Source: CAIPBY01 sp041671305
GTDB taxonomy: Bacteria; Patescibacteriota; Patescibacteriia; 2-01-FULL-39-33
Assembly: GCA_041671305.1 (NCBI GenBank)
Contig: JBAZBX010000002.1
Location: 11,604 to 75,603 of the forward strand
Length of the DNA stretch: 64,000 nt
Reading direction: 5' to 3'
The notes beneath the pieces were generated by a model. The model saw only the letters and a program-made list of their open reading frames with translations, made no database searches and was not told the DNA's origin. How positions within the stretch are numbered: the stretch's first letter is position 1; each line of letters starts with the position of its first letter. Of the stretch, positions 1 through 7,957 are shown in pieces. A program made the position numbers and the translations under genes.

Positions 1-147
1 AAAACACCAGGCCACAAAAGCGGTTAAAAGCAAGAGAGAAATCACATACCACCAAATATCTTTGTGGTACTTGATATACTCGGGATACTCCCAAGAATAC
101 ACGATCTGACTCAACTTTTGTTCGTTGTTGTTTTGTCCTCCTTCCAT
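1..147 (-). CDS. N-terminal fragment of a small membrane protein (runs off left edge)
   Basis: These are the first 49 codons of a gene cut by the window edge. The translation begins MEGGQNNNEQKLSQ, passes through an aromatic stretch (SWEYPEYIKYHKDIWWY) and enters a hydrophobic segment (ISLLLLTAFVAW), so a short cytoplasmic tail precedes the start of a first membrane helix. I cannot name the family; similar aromatic N termini before membrane helices are something I associate with uncharacterised Patescibacteria proteins, which is recollection only. It starts 23 nt downstream of tRNA-Ser(GCU) on the same strand and may share the promoter at 343..372. No clear Shine-Dalgarno sequence precedes the ATG. 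Confidence 0.6.
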   Translation of the reverse strand, partial: MEGGQNNNEQKLSQIVYSWEYPEYIKYHKDIWWYVISLLLLTAFVAWCF

Positions 148-170
148 ATTTTTATAATTATTATCTTCTA

Positions 171-261
171 CGGAGAGACAGGGATTTGAACCCTGGATAC
201 GCCCAAAAAGACGTATAACAGGTTAGCAACCTGCCGCTTTCAGCCACTCAGCCATCTCTCC
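171..261 (-). tRNA. tRNA-Ser (anticodon GCU)
   Basis: The minus strand folds as a class II tRNA: acceptor GGAGAGA pairs with TCTCTCC followed by discriminator G, the anticodon loop is TTGCTAA (anticodon GCT, reading AGC/AGU), there is a long variable arm, and the T arm contains GGTTCAAATCC. No CCA is encoded. It lies downstream of a good sigma-70-type promoter. Confidence 0.95.
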
Positions 262-342
262 ACACTATTATATTTTAAATTACCATTTTCCCATATCGGA
301 ATATTCTGATTAATTACCCCCAACTACGAGAATTACAAGGGT

Positions 343-372
343 ATTATAGCATATTTTTTTGACGTTCGTCAA
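343..372 (-). promoter_or_regulatory. Promoter for tRNA-Ser(GCU)
   Basis: On the minus strand TTGACG (367-372) is followed after 18 nt by TATAAT (343-348), and the -10 is extended by TGC. The predicted start lies about 75 nt before the tRNA. The -35 is also half of a small palindrome (TTGACG TT CGTCAA, 359-372). The rest of 263..556 is AT-rich; two TATAAT-like boxes near 497-514 could serve the plus-strand surface gene, but no convincing -35 accompanies them. Confidence 0.75.
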
Positions 373-556
373 TGCACTCGGATCGGGGTTAAATTTTTCT
401 AAAAATGAACAAATAAAAAATGAGTTGATAAACTGCTCAAAACCCAAAATAAAAATTACCAAAAGAATACTTGTGTAAATTTATTTATAGATGTGATATA
501 ATATATGTTATAATATATTAAATCCTTAAAAAATAATTAATTTAAATTATAAACTC

Positions 557-2212
557 ATGAAACTATTTAATAAAGTTTCAATGGCTGTATTGGCCGTGGT
601 ATTTATGCTTGGTCTGACCGAGCCAACTGTCACCTTGGCAGCTTCCATGCCACTATTGGGTGCCGCGGAGAATTTCTCGGTCTTGGCCGGCTTATCAATG
701 AGTGCTGCCGCCGCTGGCACCACCATTTCCGGTAATTTAGGTCTCAGCCCTGGCCTGGCTGTTTCAAGAACCGGCCCCTGGACGGTAGGCGGTACTGAAT
801 ATTTCGGCACCACGCCTTCCTTGTCCGCAACTGCTCAAGTTGATGCCTTAGCAGCTTACAACAACCTGGCAGGACAAAGCTCTAATGGGTCATGGGGCAC
901 AAGTCCATGGAGCCCAACACCGGGTACCTATACTGTGGCTAGTGATGTTACATTCACTGGAACAATTACTCTTAACGGCGGTTATGACGATGTCTGGATT
1001 TTTCAGGTTGGACGTGATATGACTTTTGATGGTTCGGTGGTTCTCACCGGTAATGCCCAGCCATGCCATGTTTTTTGGCAAATAGATAGAAGTGCGACTA
1101 TAGCTTCGGGCAGTAATTTTGTCGGGACTCTTATCGCCTCAACGGGCAGTGTCACTTTGGTTTCCGGCGCAACAGTTAACGGCCGAATTATGGTGCTCAA
1201 TGCCTCTTTAACGACCGATGGCAATACTATTTCCGGACCAACCTGCCTAGTTGCGCCCACTCCAGCTCCCACCTGCACTCTTTCTGCTTCTCCTAATCCA
1301 GTTGATTATAATGGTACTTCTGCCATTACCTGGTCTTCAACTGATGCCACCGCTTGTACCGCCTCAGGCGGATCTACTGGCTGGACCAGTATCAGTGGTT
1401 CCTCTGGTGCCTGGACTTCTGGCGCTTTAACCCTAGGCTCTACATATTCCATGACTTGCACTGGTCCTGGTGGCACCTCGCCTCAATGCAATGTTGCAGT
1501 AACCGTGAATCCCGCACCTGATCCCGCGATTCTTCATGTCATTAAACATGTTATTAATAATAGCGGTGGCTCAACATTAGCTCCTGGCTTCAGCGTACAC
1601 GTAAAAGATGACTCAGGGGATGTCGCCGGAAGCCCAGCTAGTCCGCAAGCGGGAGCAGAAGATCCAGGAACTACTTATACTTTGGATGCTGGCACTTATA
1701 CCGTCAGTGAAGATACTAATACTTCTTATGTGCGAACTTTTGGCGAGGACTGTAATGCTATTACCGGTATTATCACTCTTGCCCCTGGTGAGGAAAAAAC
1801 TTGTACCATTACCAATGACGATATTGTGCCCGCTCCGCCGGTCTCCACGATTATTGTCGCAAAAGTTGTTGTCGGTGGAACTAAGCTCCCCGATGCTTTT
1901 AATCTGTTTGTCGATGGTGCGCCGGTTCTTCGCAATGTGGCCAATGTTTTTTCTGTCGGTGCGCATGTTGTGAGTGAAACCGTTGATACCAACTACACTC
2001 GCACTTTTGCCCTTGATTGTCTAAGTGGCAGCGTGACTCTTATCGCGGGTGACAACAAGACCTGCATCATTACCAATACCTATAAAGCACCTTCATCCGG
2101 TGGCGGTTCTTACTCTCCACCTGTTCCACCGCTTATTGATGTGGTAAAAGTTCCCAGTCCCCTGGCTTTGCCTGTCGGTCCTGGTTCGGTGACCTACACT
2201 TACACACTTTAA
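557..2212 (+). CDS. Secreted DUF3494 (ice-binding-like) repeat adhesin, upstream part of an interrupted gene
   Basis: An exported surface protein. Residues 1-29 form a signal peptide (MKLFNKVSMAVLAVVFMLG...). Residues about 33-232 are a DUF3494 ice-binding-like beta-solenoid, with the typical start (LLGAAENFSVLAG), the central VWIFQVGRDMTF / CHVFWQ motifs and the closing NGRIMVLNASLT. Residues about 236-325 look Ig-like and are Cys-containing. Residues about 326-513 hold two SpaA/DUF5979-like repeats ending TCTITNDD and TCIITNTY. A DUF11-like repeat begins after PPLIDVVK and is cut by TAA at 2210-2212. The same frame continues to 2926, so the intact gene would encode about 789 residues with an LPNTG anchor. 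DUF3494 proteins are known as ice-binding proteins or adhesins; adhesion to a surface or host is inference here. Confidence 0.85.
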   Translation: MKLFNKVSMAVLAVVFMLGLTEPTVTLAASMPLLGAAENFSVLAGLSMSAAAAGTTISGNLGLSPGLAVSRTGPWTVGGTEYFGTTPSLSATAQVDALAAYNNLAGQSSNGSWGTSPWSPTPGTYTVASDVTFTGTITLNGGYDDVWIFQVGRDMTFDGSVVLTGNAQPCHVFWQIDRSATIASGSNFVGTLIASTGSVTLVSGATVNGRIMVLNASLTTDGNTISGPTCLVAPTPAPTCTLSASPNPVDYNGTSAITWSSTDATACTASGGSTGWTSISGSSGAWTSGALTLGSTYSMTCTGPGGTSPQCNVAVTVNPAPDPAILHVIKHVINNSGGSTLAPGFSVHVKDDSGDVAGSPASPQAGAEDPGTTYTLDAGTYTVSEDTNTSYVRTFGEDCNAITGIITLAPGEEKTCTITNDDIVPAPPVSTIIVAKVVVGGTKLPDAFNLFVDGAPVLRNVANVFSVGAHVVSETVDTNYTRTFALDCLSGSVTLIAGDNKTCIITNTYKAPSSGGGSYSPPVPPLIDVVKVPSPLALPVGPGSVTYTYTL

Positions 2213-2245
2213 AATATCGGTACCGTTCCGGTAACTAATTTAACA

Positions 2246-2926
2246 ATGGTAGATGATAGCTGTAGTTCCACAACCCTTGCTTCTGGTGATAGCAATGGCG
2301 ACGCCAAACTTGATGTGAATGAAACCTGGACATATAACTGCTCTACAACACTCTCAACAACTCATACCAACACCGTCGTCGCCACTGGCTGGGCCAATGG
2401 CATCAGCGCAATTGATATCGCCAGCGCTACGGTCGTGGTCGGAGCGCCAGTCGTGCCACCGCTTATCCATGTGACAAAGCTTCCTAGTCCGCTGACGCTA
2501 CCTGCTAGCGGAGGAATGGTTACTTATACATATACAGTAACTAATCCTGGTACCGTTCCATTAAGCAATGTCAGTATTACTGACGATAAATGTACCGGCT
2601 TGCCTGGTCGTGTTGTGGGACATCCTGGAGACATCAATAAAAATGACCTACTTGAAAGCAATGAGACTTGGATATTTACTTGTAAATCCAATCTCACCAA
2701 AACCACAACTAATACCGCCACAGCAAGCGGTGAAGCTAATGGTTTGACTGCGAAAGATTATGCCATTACCACTGTTGTGGTGGCTGCTGCGGCCGTTCCT
2801 AAATTACCAAATACAGGATCTTTTTTTGAGGGCAATACTGTGCAATGGATTATGGCTATGTTGGCTGGCCTTCTCATCTTGGTTTCTGTCTCAGTTGCTC
2901 TGATTCTAAAAAAACGTACGATTTAG
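2246..2926 (+). CDS. C-terminal, LPNTG-anchored part of the interrupted adhesin
   Basis: This is in the same frame as the preceding gene, directly after its TAA stop. The first ATG after the stop is at 2246, but it has no ribosome-binding site and falls in the middle of a DUF11-like repeat, so it is probably not a real start. The segment completes that repeat, contains a second one (PPLIHVTKLPSPLTLPASGG...), and ends with a sorting signal: LPNTG, a hydrophobic helix (IMAMLAGLLILVSVSVALIL) and a KKRTI tail. Comparing the repeats, the stop falls where the other copy has Thr (TYTYTVTNPG against TYTYTL*NIG). A one-base change from AAA (Lys) would also explain it. Possibilities are nonsense mutation, phase variation, read-through or a sequencing error. 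If the stop is real, this part is probably not expressed alone. Confidence 0.6.
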   Translation: MVDDSCSSTTLASGDSNGDAKLDVNETWTYNCSTTLSTTHTNTVVATGWANGISAIDIASATVVVGAPVVPPLIHVTKLPSPLTLPASGGMVTYTYTVTNPGTVPLSNVSITDDKCTGLPGRVVGHPGDINKNDLLESNETWIFTCKSNLTKTTTNTATASGEANGLTAKDYAITTVVVAAAAVPKLPNTGSFFEGNTVQWIMAMLAGLLILVSVSVALILKKRTI

Positions 2927-2947
2927 TTTAAATATTCTAAAGGTAGG

Positions 2948-2973
2948 AAAGACCCCGCCTTAACGGGGTCTTT
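2948..2973 (+). terminator. Hairpin between adhesin and sortase
   Basis: Arms AAAGACCCCG and CGGGGTCTTT are separated by CCTTAA. The stem ends only 5 nt before the sortase ATG and the T-run is short, so it may act as a terminator/attenuator or as a structure masking the sortase start. Confidence 0.7.
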
Positions 2974-2978
2974 GTGTT

Positions 2979-3620
2979 ATGAAATCCATGCGATCTAAAA
3001 TTTCATTTAAAAAATTATTTTTTATTGTTAATATTTTTGCAATTATATTTTCTGCAATAGTTATTGTTTCTCTCTCATGTGCTCTGCCGGTTTCTAATTC
3101 CCATGCCAATGGTTATGTTTCACAAAATTTGGTTAATGGCGCCTCAGCTGAGTCTACTCAGATTATGGGTCAGACAGTCCTAACTATACGTCTCAAAATT
3201 CCCAAAATAAAAGTGGATACTGCTCTGGAATCTGTAGGTCTGACAGCTCAAGGAGCAGTAAACGTGCCTAAGGGACTTACCAACGCTGCTTGGTTCAATC
3301 TTGGGCCTCATCCCGGAGAAAATGGCAATGCGGTTATTACCGGTCATTATGGGATTTGGAAAAACGGTACGCCAACAGTATTCAATAATTTATATAAATT
3401 ACGTCCAGGTGATAAATTATATATTGAAAATGAAAAAGGGGAAATTATTACTTTTGTGGTAAGAGAAAGTAGAAATTATAACCCAAATACGGACGCTTCA
3501 GACATATTCATTTCAAATGATGGCAAGTCGCATCTTAATCTCATCACCTGTGAAGGAGCTTGGAATAAAGTTTCTAAAAGTTATCCCAAACGACTAGTGG
3601 TATTTACTGATAAAGAATAA
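2979..3620 (+). CDS. Sortase (LPXTG transpeptidase)
   Basis: A membrane-anchored cysteine transpeptidase that would cut the LPNTG signal of the upstream protein and attach it to the cell envelope. An N-terminal membrane helix (residues about 12-34, FFIVNIFAIIFSAIVIVSL) precedes the sortase barrel. The catalytic residues are visible: His123 in VITGHYG, Cys191 in LITCEG and Arg205 in PKRLVV. At 213 residues and with a TGH/TCEG pattern it fits the small class D/E/F-type sortases; I do not assign a class. It directly follows its probable substrate and ends before a strong terminator. No Shine-Dalgarno is seen because the hairpin at 2948..2973 occupies that place; ATG at 2988 is an alternative start. 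Confidence 0.9.
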   Translation: MKSMRSKISFKKLFFIVNIFAIIFSAIVIVSLSCALPVSNSHANGYVSQNLVNGASAESTQIMGQTVLTIRLKIPKIKVDTALESVGLTAQGAVNVPKGLTNAAWFNLGPHPGENGNAVITGHYGIWKNGTPTVFNNLYKLRPGDKLYIENEKGEIITFVVRESRNYNPNTDASDIFISNDGKSHLNLITCEGAWNKVSKSYPKRLVVFTDKE

Positions 3621-3649
3621 ACAAGGAGGCATAGTCCACCATCAGTTGA

Positions 3650-3680
3650 AATAATCCAGATTTAATCTGGATTATTTTTT
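3650..3680 (+). terminator. Rho-independent terminator after sortase
   Basis: A 12-bp stem, AATAATCCAGAT / ATCTGGATTATT, with a TTA loop followed by TTTT. It closes the adhesin-sortase unit. Confidence 0.85.
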
Positions 3681-3743
3681 ACACTTTTGACTAAAAACAA
3701 AAAAACTGGCCTAAGCCAGATTCTTTTATTTTTTCTCTCCTCT

Positions 3744-3797
3744 GCGAGCTCAATCGGACTTCGTTCGACGTAGCTCGCTTCGGCGAGCGCAGTCGGA
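3744..3797. repeat. Palindromic GC-rich element abutting tRNA-Ser(UGA)
   Basis: Contains a perfect hairpin GCTCGC-TTCG-GCGAGC (3773-3788, UUCG-type loop) and two imperfect 15-nt direct repeats, GCGAGCTCAATCGGA and GCGAGCGCAGTCGGA (13 of 15 identical). The second runs into the 3' end of the tRNA. It resembles the other palindromic repeats in this window in composition but is a separate sequence. It may also end the tRNA transcript. Confidence 0.5.
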
Positions 3798-3880
3798 GAG
3801 GGCGAGATTCGAACTCGCGATCCTTTTAAGGGGACTTCAGTTTTCAAGACTGACGCATTCAACCGCTCTGCCACCTCTCC
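3794..3880 (-). tRNA. tRNA-Ser (anticodon UGA)
   Basis: A class II tRNA on the minus strand: acceptor GGAGAGG / CCTCTCC plus discriminator G, anticodon loop CTTGAAA (anticodon TGA), a long variable arm and T arm GAGTTCGAATCTC. No CCA is encoded. The sequence downstream is the palindromic element at 3744. Confidence 0.95.
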
Positions 3881-3928
3881 AATTTTATCTTGATTTAAAT
3901 AACAATATCAACCTTTAAAATCTTGATT

Positions 3929-3957
3929 ATTTTAGCATTTATAAGCAAAAATTTCAA
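3929..3957 (-). promoter_or_regulatory. Promoter for tRNA-Ser(UGA)
   Basis: Minus-strand TTGAAA (3952-3957), 17-nt spacer, TAAAAT (3929-3934), extended by TGC. The start would lie about 40 nt before the tRNA. Confidence 0.65.
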
Positions 3958-3965
3958 CCCCCCTT

Positions 3966-3994
3966 GTCCGCCATAGCTTTTTAGCGAAGGAGGA
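3966..3994. repeat. Palindromic repeat family A, intergenic copy
   Basis: GTCCGCCATAGCTTTTTAGC followed by GAAGGAGGA matches the copies inside uvrA (35167..35198) and ftsK (62518..62549). The shared core is CCTCGCC-N2-AGCCTTTTGGCGAAGG in relaxed form. This copy is the most degenerate. Nothing else is seen in the stretch between the tRNA promoter and comFC. Confidence 0.55.
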
Positions 3995-4044
3995 TTCAAT
4001 CGCCGACCGCAGGCAGACATTTATTTCAATAAATAAGCATCATT

Positions 4045-4782
4045 CTATCCTCTTGCCATGGCAAAGCCATAAATCTTCTCAAAACCAGCCCCTTTTAAGG
4101 TTCTAGCGCATTCCTGCATTGTCGCGCCTGTTGTATAGACGTCATCTACCAATATAACTTCTTTGGGTAAATCCTCTTTCCAATTTATATCAGAAATTAA
4201 TTTAAAACAACCCTTTATGCTTTCTTTTCTTTTTTCTACATCCAACATTGCTTGGTGTTTACCATATCTCTTTCTGGCAATAATCTTATCACAAATATTA
4301 TTCCCTCTGACTTTATTCAAAATATTACCAATTATTATGGACTGATTAAATCCTCTCTCCAAATATCTGCGCTTATGCAAAGGCACCGGGATCAAAATAG
4401 CCTCCTCTGGCCAAAATCTTTCTCGTTCAAAATATTTCATAATCATCTTCTCCCAAACCTCACTGAGAGCATCGCAATAGCTATATTTAATTAAGTGTAT
4501 GACTTCTTTTACTAATTTATTATGATAATTAGACACTACCCACAAACCAGAGATTACCGACTCACCCACGCAATTCGGGCAAACCGTCGGAAAATCAATC
4601 TCCCTATTGCAAATCGGACAACAAAAATTATTTTTTATAATTATGGAGTCCAGACACTTGTCACAAATAAAATTATCAAATTCATGGCAACCCAAACATC
4701 TTTTGGGAAACAACAAATCATGAGCTAATTCAGAAAGAGCAGTAATACTACTGCCAAATGGCATCGTCAACTTTCCATTCAT
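4045..4782 (-). CDS. comFC: ComF family phosphoribosyltransferase-like protein
   Basis: ComFC-type protein, 245 residues, associated with natural transformation in other bacteria. The N terminus carries a zinc-ribbon region with Cys pairs (CLGCHEF, CDKC, CPIC, CPNC; residues about 33-80). The C-terminal half is a PRTase fold with the PRPP loop VILVDDVYTTGAT (residues about 208-220) and the family hallmarks PVPLHKRRYLERGFNQS and RKRYGKHQAML. Its start overlaps the end of the upstream VirB8-like gene by 35 nt; an internal Met (residue 7) would still overlap. It is the last gene of the long T4SS-like operon, which suggests a role in handling imported DNA; that link is inference from position. 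Confidence 0.92.
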   Translation of the reverse strand: MNGKLTMPFGSSITALSELAHDLLFPKRCLGCHEFDNFICDKCLDSIIIKNNFCCPICNREIDFPTVCPNCVGESVISGLWVVSNYHNKLVKEVIHLIKYSYCDALSEVWEKMIMKYFERERFWPEEAILIPVPLHKRRYLERGFNQSIIIGNILNKVRGNNICDKIIARKRYGKHQAMLDVEKRKESIKGCFKLISDINWKEDLPKEVILVDDVYTTGATMQECARTLKGAGFEKIYGFAMARG

Positions 4783-5332
4783 TGCCGACTTTTATAAATG
4801 ATAATTTTAAGTTTTTGTATGAAATAACCGGCTCTAATCCATTTCCGGTTGAAATCGTTCTCTGAGCTTGCACCACAATAATGGCGCTACTGACTTCGGA
4901 ACTGATTAAATCTGCACTCAATCCCCTGGTAGTTATTCCCTGGAATGTATCTACACTGCTGGTAGACGCTCGTTCCATGGCTATGGCATCGTTTATGGTT
5001 TTCTGCATTTTGTCACTCATAAATGGCTTTAAGTCATCAAGATTTTTGAATTTCTGATCTGTAGAGTAACTTCCATATCTTTCCGAAAAAGAAAGCGCCA
5101 ATTGCTTAAGTCCCAAAGGATATTTTTTTTCTTCAGCCACACGTACCGGACTAGAGACTGGAAGTACGGCGGAACCATTGCCAGTTGAAACTGTTTGTGA
5201 ATTATTATTATTCTGAGAATTAATTGGTTGATTGACGTTTTTTGTACCAAAGATAAGCCAAATAATAAACGCCAGTAAAACTATTACCGCTACGACCAAC
5301 AAAGTAATGATAATTCTTTTTCTATTATCCAT
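4748..5332 (-). CDS. Membrane-anchored NTF2/VirB8-like protein of the T4SS operon
   Basis: A single-pass protein of 194 residues: short basic N terminus, helix at residues about 7-29 (IIITLLVVAVIVLLAFIIWLIF), a Ser/Asn/Gln-rich linker, then a soluble domain from about residue 70. The domain ends with VGNEWKVDDAIW, a strand pattern common in NTF2-like folds, which include VirB8/TrbF/TcpC components of type IV secretion systems. Topology, size and position between virB4 and comFC support a VirB8-like assembly role, but sequence alone does not prove it. The start is 16 nt after the virB4 stop. The 3' end overlaps comFC, so the two are probably translationally coupled. Confidence 0.6.
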   Translation of the reverse strand: MDNRKRIIITLLVVAVIVLLAFIIWLIFGTKNVNQPINSQNNNNSQTVSTGNGSAVLPVSSPVRVAEEKKYPLGLKQLALSFSERYGSYSTDQKFKNLDDLKPFMSDKMQKTINDAIAMERASTSSVDTFQGITTRGLSADLISSEVSSAIIVVQAQRTISTGNGLEPVISYKNLKLSFIKVGNEWKVDDAIWQ

Positions 5333-5348
5333 ATTTAATAATATTAGC

Positions 5349-7274
5349 TTAAATTAATTTTTTCTCTTCTTCCGGCGTTTGTTCTTGAGCCAATGACTCA
5401 TCAAATTCTTTCTTGGCCGCTTCAATTTCCAACAACTGCCTTGGATCAGAAGTAATTAATTGATCTTCAGAGTATGATGCTACCACTTTGATAGCGGCGT
5501 GCTTCGCTCCGGCAAAAAATATTCCTTCGCCTACCCCGCCTTCCAAAAGCAAATATTTTTCTCCTTCGGTCAACATGAAAGTTTTTTGAATCAGACTTAT
5601 AGCCGCCGGAGATTGTTTGAGAAGCAATTGAAGAGATGAATTATTTACAATCGCCTGACCATAGGGTGAAGTCAAAAAGTCATTTACGTCTTGGGTGATA
5701 GTGGTTACTCCGAGATAATACTTACGACAACGCTTGACTAAGGCAAAAATAAATTTAGCCGAATCTTCTCTTTGCATCAGCCACCAAGCTTCATCAACAA
5801 TCAAAATCCTTTTTTTCATCTGAGATCTGACTACATTCCAGATATAATTAACAATAGTATAAATTGCCAGCGGTTTGAGCTCATCTTCCAAGTCTCTGAC
5901 ACTGAAAACCACCAACTGATTGTTCATCTCCACATTGGTCGGCTGATTGAGTAATCCGGCAAAAGTGCCTTCGGTATATTTCTTGAGCCTGAGTGAAATA
6001 TCTGCCGCTCCTTCCATACCTTCCAAAATCTCCTGAAAATCCTGCAGAATTGGCGGCTCAATTTTGGTTAAATCAGCATTAGCCGTGATGTCTTTCTTGG
6101 CATAAGTCTCCAAAAGCGCTCTATCAATAATAGAATCTTCTTCATAAGTGACATTACCGATCATCAGTCTTATCAATCCTTTGACCGTAATTACTCCGCT
6201 TCGGATAATATCTTCCGCTTTTGAATCCTCACCCATGGCGCGAGGCAAATCAAACGGATTAATCTTGCTTTCAGAATTAAGCGAGATATCCACATAAGTG
6301 CCTCCGACAGCATCACACAAATGCTTGTATTCTCTTTCCGGATCTATAATTATCACTTCCGTGCCAAACATCAAACTTCTAAGTACTTCCAGCTTGATGG
6401 CATATGATTTTCCGGCGCCGGAAGTGGCAAAAACTACCGCATTGGCATTTTGCAATGAGAAACGATCAAACAAGATTAGGCTGTTATTGTGCCTATTTAT
6501 GCCATAAAGGATTCCCTTATCAGAAGACAAATCCGAAGACACAAACGGGAAAGAACTTGCTGCCGGCGAAGTGTTCATATTGACCAGAATATTTAACTCG
6601 TCAAAAGCTAGTGGCAAAGTGGAATTAAACCCCTGTTCCGATTGATAAAATACTCTCTTGGAATAAACCAGATGCGAACCGAAAAAATTCTCTATCCTCT
6701 CCGAGACTTGATCCAAATCTTCCAGCTTCTTGGCATAAAGAGTGACATACAAGGCGGTTTGAAAAAAATGCTCCACGCCCTGAGTCAAGTCGTCTCGGAG
6801 TTTTTCCATATCACGGAGGGCGGTTTCTGCCAGAGGATCCCTGGGCGCTCCTTTTTCTGCCGAGGAGATAAGTCCGGCCTCCACATTTCCCACTTTTTTC
6901 TTGAGTTGTTTAAGGATGACTGGAGTTTTGACAGGGTAGAAATAAAACGACATGTCGGCCACCACATCCATGTTGATAATCGGCGCAAACCAGCCAATGG
7001 AAATATATCGCGGATATTGCACCACAAAAATAGTCCTGACAAACATCTCGCCAAGCTTGATATGCGAAGAAGTCACCTCCAAAGCCGCCGGCGCAATCAA
7101 ATCTCTAACCGAAACTACGCCCTGGCGATAAATCCTTTCTTCTTCCAATAGTTCCTGAGCGGAAGCAATTTGTTCCTGTTCCAAAAACTTCTGTTGTTGG
7201 GGCGTCAATTTTGGCACCACAACAGCTTCCGGCTGAGGCAAGTTACTTTTGTTTATATCTTGAGGATCAAACAT
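5349..7274 (-). CDS. virB4: VirB4/TraC family T4SS ATPase
   Basis: A cytoplasmic, membrane-associated ATPase that powers type IV secretion or conjugation. The N-terminal half (residues about 40-270) is the VirB4 N domain (LIAPAALEVTSSHIKLGEMF...). The C-terminal RecA-like half has Walker A ATSGAGKS at about residue 287, IIIDPEREY soon after, and Walker B ILIVDEAWWLM at about 491, followed by a TTITQDVNDFL sensor-like motif. I place the start at ATG 7274 (MFDPQDINK), which overlaps the upstream stop by 8 nt; a longer form from TTG 7289 is possible. The acidic tail ends EEEKKLI. No VirD4 coupling protein or VirB11 is in this window. Confidence 0.92.
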   Translation of the reverse strand: MFDPQDINKSNLPQPEAVVVPKLTPQQQKFLEQEQIASAQELLEEERIYRQGVVSVRDLIAPAALEVTSSHIKLGEMFVRTIFVVQYPRYISIGWFAPIINMDVVADMSFYFYPVKTPVILKQLKKKVGNVEAGLISSAEKGAPRDPLAETALRDMEKLRDDLTQGVEHFFQTALYVTLYAKKLEDLDQVSERIENFFGSHLVYSKRVFYQSEQGFNSTLPLAFDELNILVNMNTSPAASSFPFVSSDLSSDKGILYGINRHNNSLILFDRFSLQNANAVVFATSGAGKSYAIKLEVLRSLMFGTEVIIIDPEREYKHLCDAVGGTYVDISLNSESKINPFDLPRAMGEDSKAEDIIRSGVITVKGLIRLMIGNVTYEEDSIIDRALLETYAKKDITANADLTKIEPPILQDFQEILEGMEGAADISLRLKKYTEGTFAGLLNQPTNVEMNNQLVVFSVRDLEDELKPLAIYTIVNYIWNVVRSQMKKRILIVDEAWWLMQREDSAKFIFALVKRCRKYYLGVTTITQDVNDFLTSPYGQAIVNNSSLQLLLKQSPAAISLIQKTFMLTEGEKYLLLEGGVGEGIFFAGAKHAAIKVVASYSEDQLITSDPRQLLEIEAAKKEFDESLAQEQTPEEEKKLI

Positions 7275-7953
7275 AATTATTTTCTTCAAGTTTTAATTTA
7301 TCAACATCTCCTAATTTCTCGCTACGTGAGACTACGGGATTATAAGTATTGTAGAATAATTCTATCAGCGATTGAGTATCCAAAACCGTCGCTCTCAGCC
7401 CCATGCCGGATAATCCGGAGAGAATCTTGTCCAGCAAAGTGAATAAATCCCTATGCCTCTGGGAAAATTGCTTCTGTCCCAAACTGATGATATTGGTCGG
7501 AGAAAGCACATCACCTGTTCTGGCCCAAAATCCTCTCTTGCCATTGGAAGACGGATCATAGGGCACGACTACATAAAACCTTTTGGTCATGATATCGCCC
7601 AACTCAACCAATTGGGAAATATATTGATAATATTCTGAAATTTGTAATTTGAGCAATTCGTTGGTCTGAATTTTTTCCGCCTCTTTGATAGAAACAAGAT
7701 ATTCATCCAAATCCAACTTTCTGGATTGAACCAAAATTTGAAGCGGTGAATCCAACAAATTCAAAAAACTGATATACCCAGAGATAATAGCCGACTGCTC
7801 GTCTTCCGACTTGAGGGCAAAATTAATACTGGAAACCAGAAGAACCGCCCGAAGCGTTCCGTCTTTGAGCACAACACAATCATCACGGATTTCAGCGATA
7901 TGCATCCGGCTTTGCGTGGATGGTGTCTTGTTGGTAGCAACTTTGTCTGGCAT
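7267..7953 (-). CDS. TraC N-domain-like protein of the T4SS operon
   Basis: Soluble protein of about 228 residues. The first half (IAEIRDDCVVLKDGTLRAVLLV ... ILVQSRKLDLDEYL) resembles the N-terminal domain seen at the start of TraC/VirB4-type ATPases. There is no Walker motif. Because the adjacent VirB4 already has its own N domain, this looks like a separate scaffold subunit or a duplicated N domain, not simply the missing half of a split gene. ATG 7953 is preferred over 7992 because AGGAG precedes it and it removes the overlap with prgI. The stop overlaps the virB4 ATG (ATGTTTGA), indicating coupled translation. Confidence 0.65.
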   Translation of the reverse strand: MPDKVATNKTPSTQSRMHIAEIRDDCVVLKDGTLRAVLLVSSINFALKSEDEQSAIISGYISFLNLLDSPLQILVQSRKLDLDEYLVSIKEAEKIQTNELLKLQISEYYQYISQLVELGDIMTKRFYVVVPYDPSSNGKRGFWARTGDVLSPTNIISLGQKQFSQRHRDLFTLLDKILSGLSGMGLRATVLDTQSLIELFYNTYNPVVSRSEKLGDVDKLKLEENNYV

Positions 7954-7957
7954 ATTT

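Noticed and set aside
557..2926. Alternative genetic code (TAA read as sense)
   Set aside because: All other genes use TAA as a normal stop at expected lengths; the known CPR recoding concerns TGA, and TGA also acts as a stop here (for example at 28652).
3621..3650. Shine-Dalgarno-like AAGGAGG at 3623
   Set aside because: No open reading frame of useful length follows before the terminator.
3662..3874. Minus-strand reading frame of 70 codons
   Set aside because: It is read through tRNA-Ser(UGA) and the adjoining palindrome; the tRNA explains the sequence.
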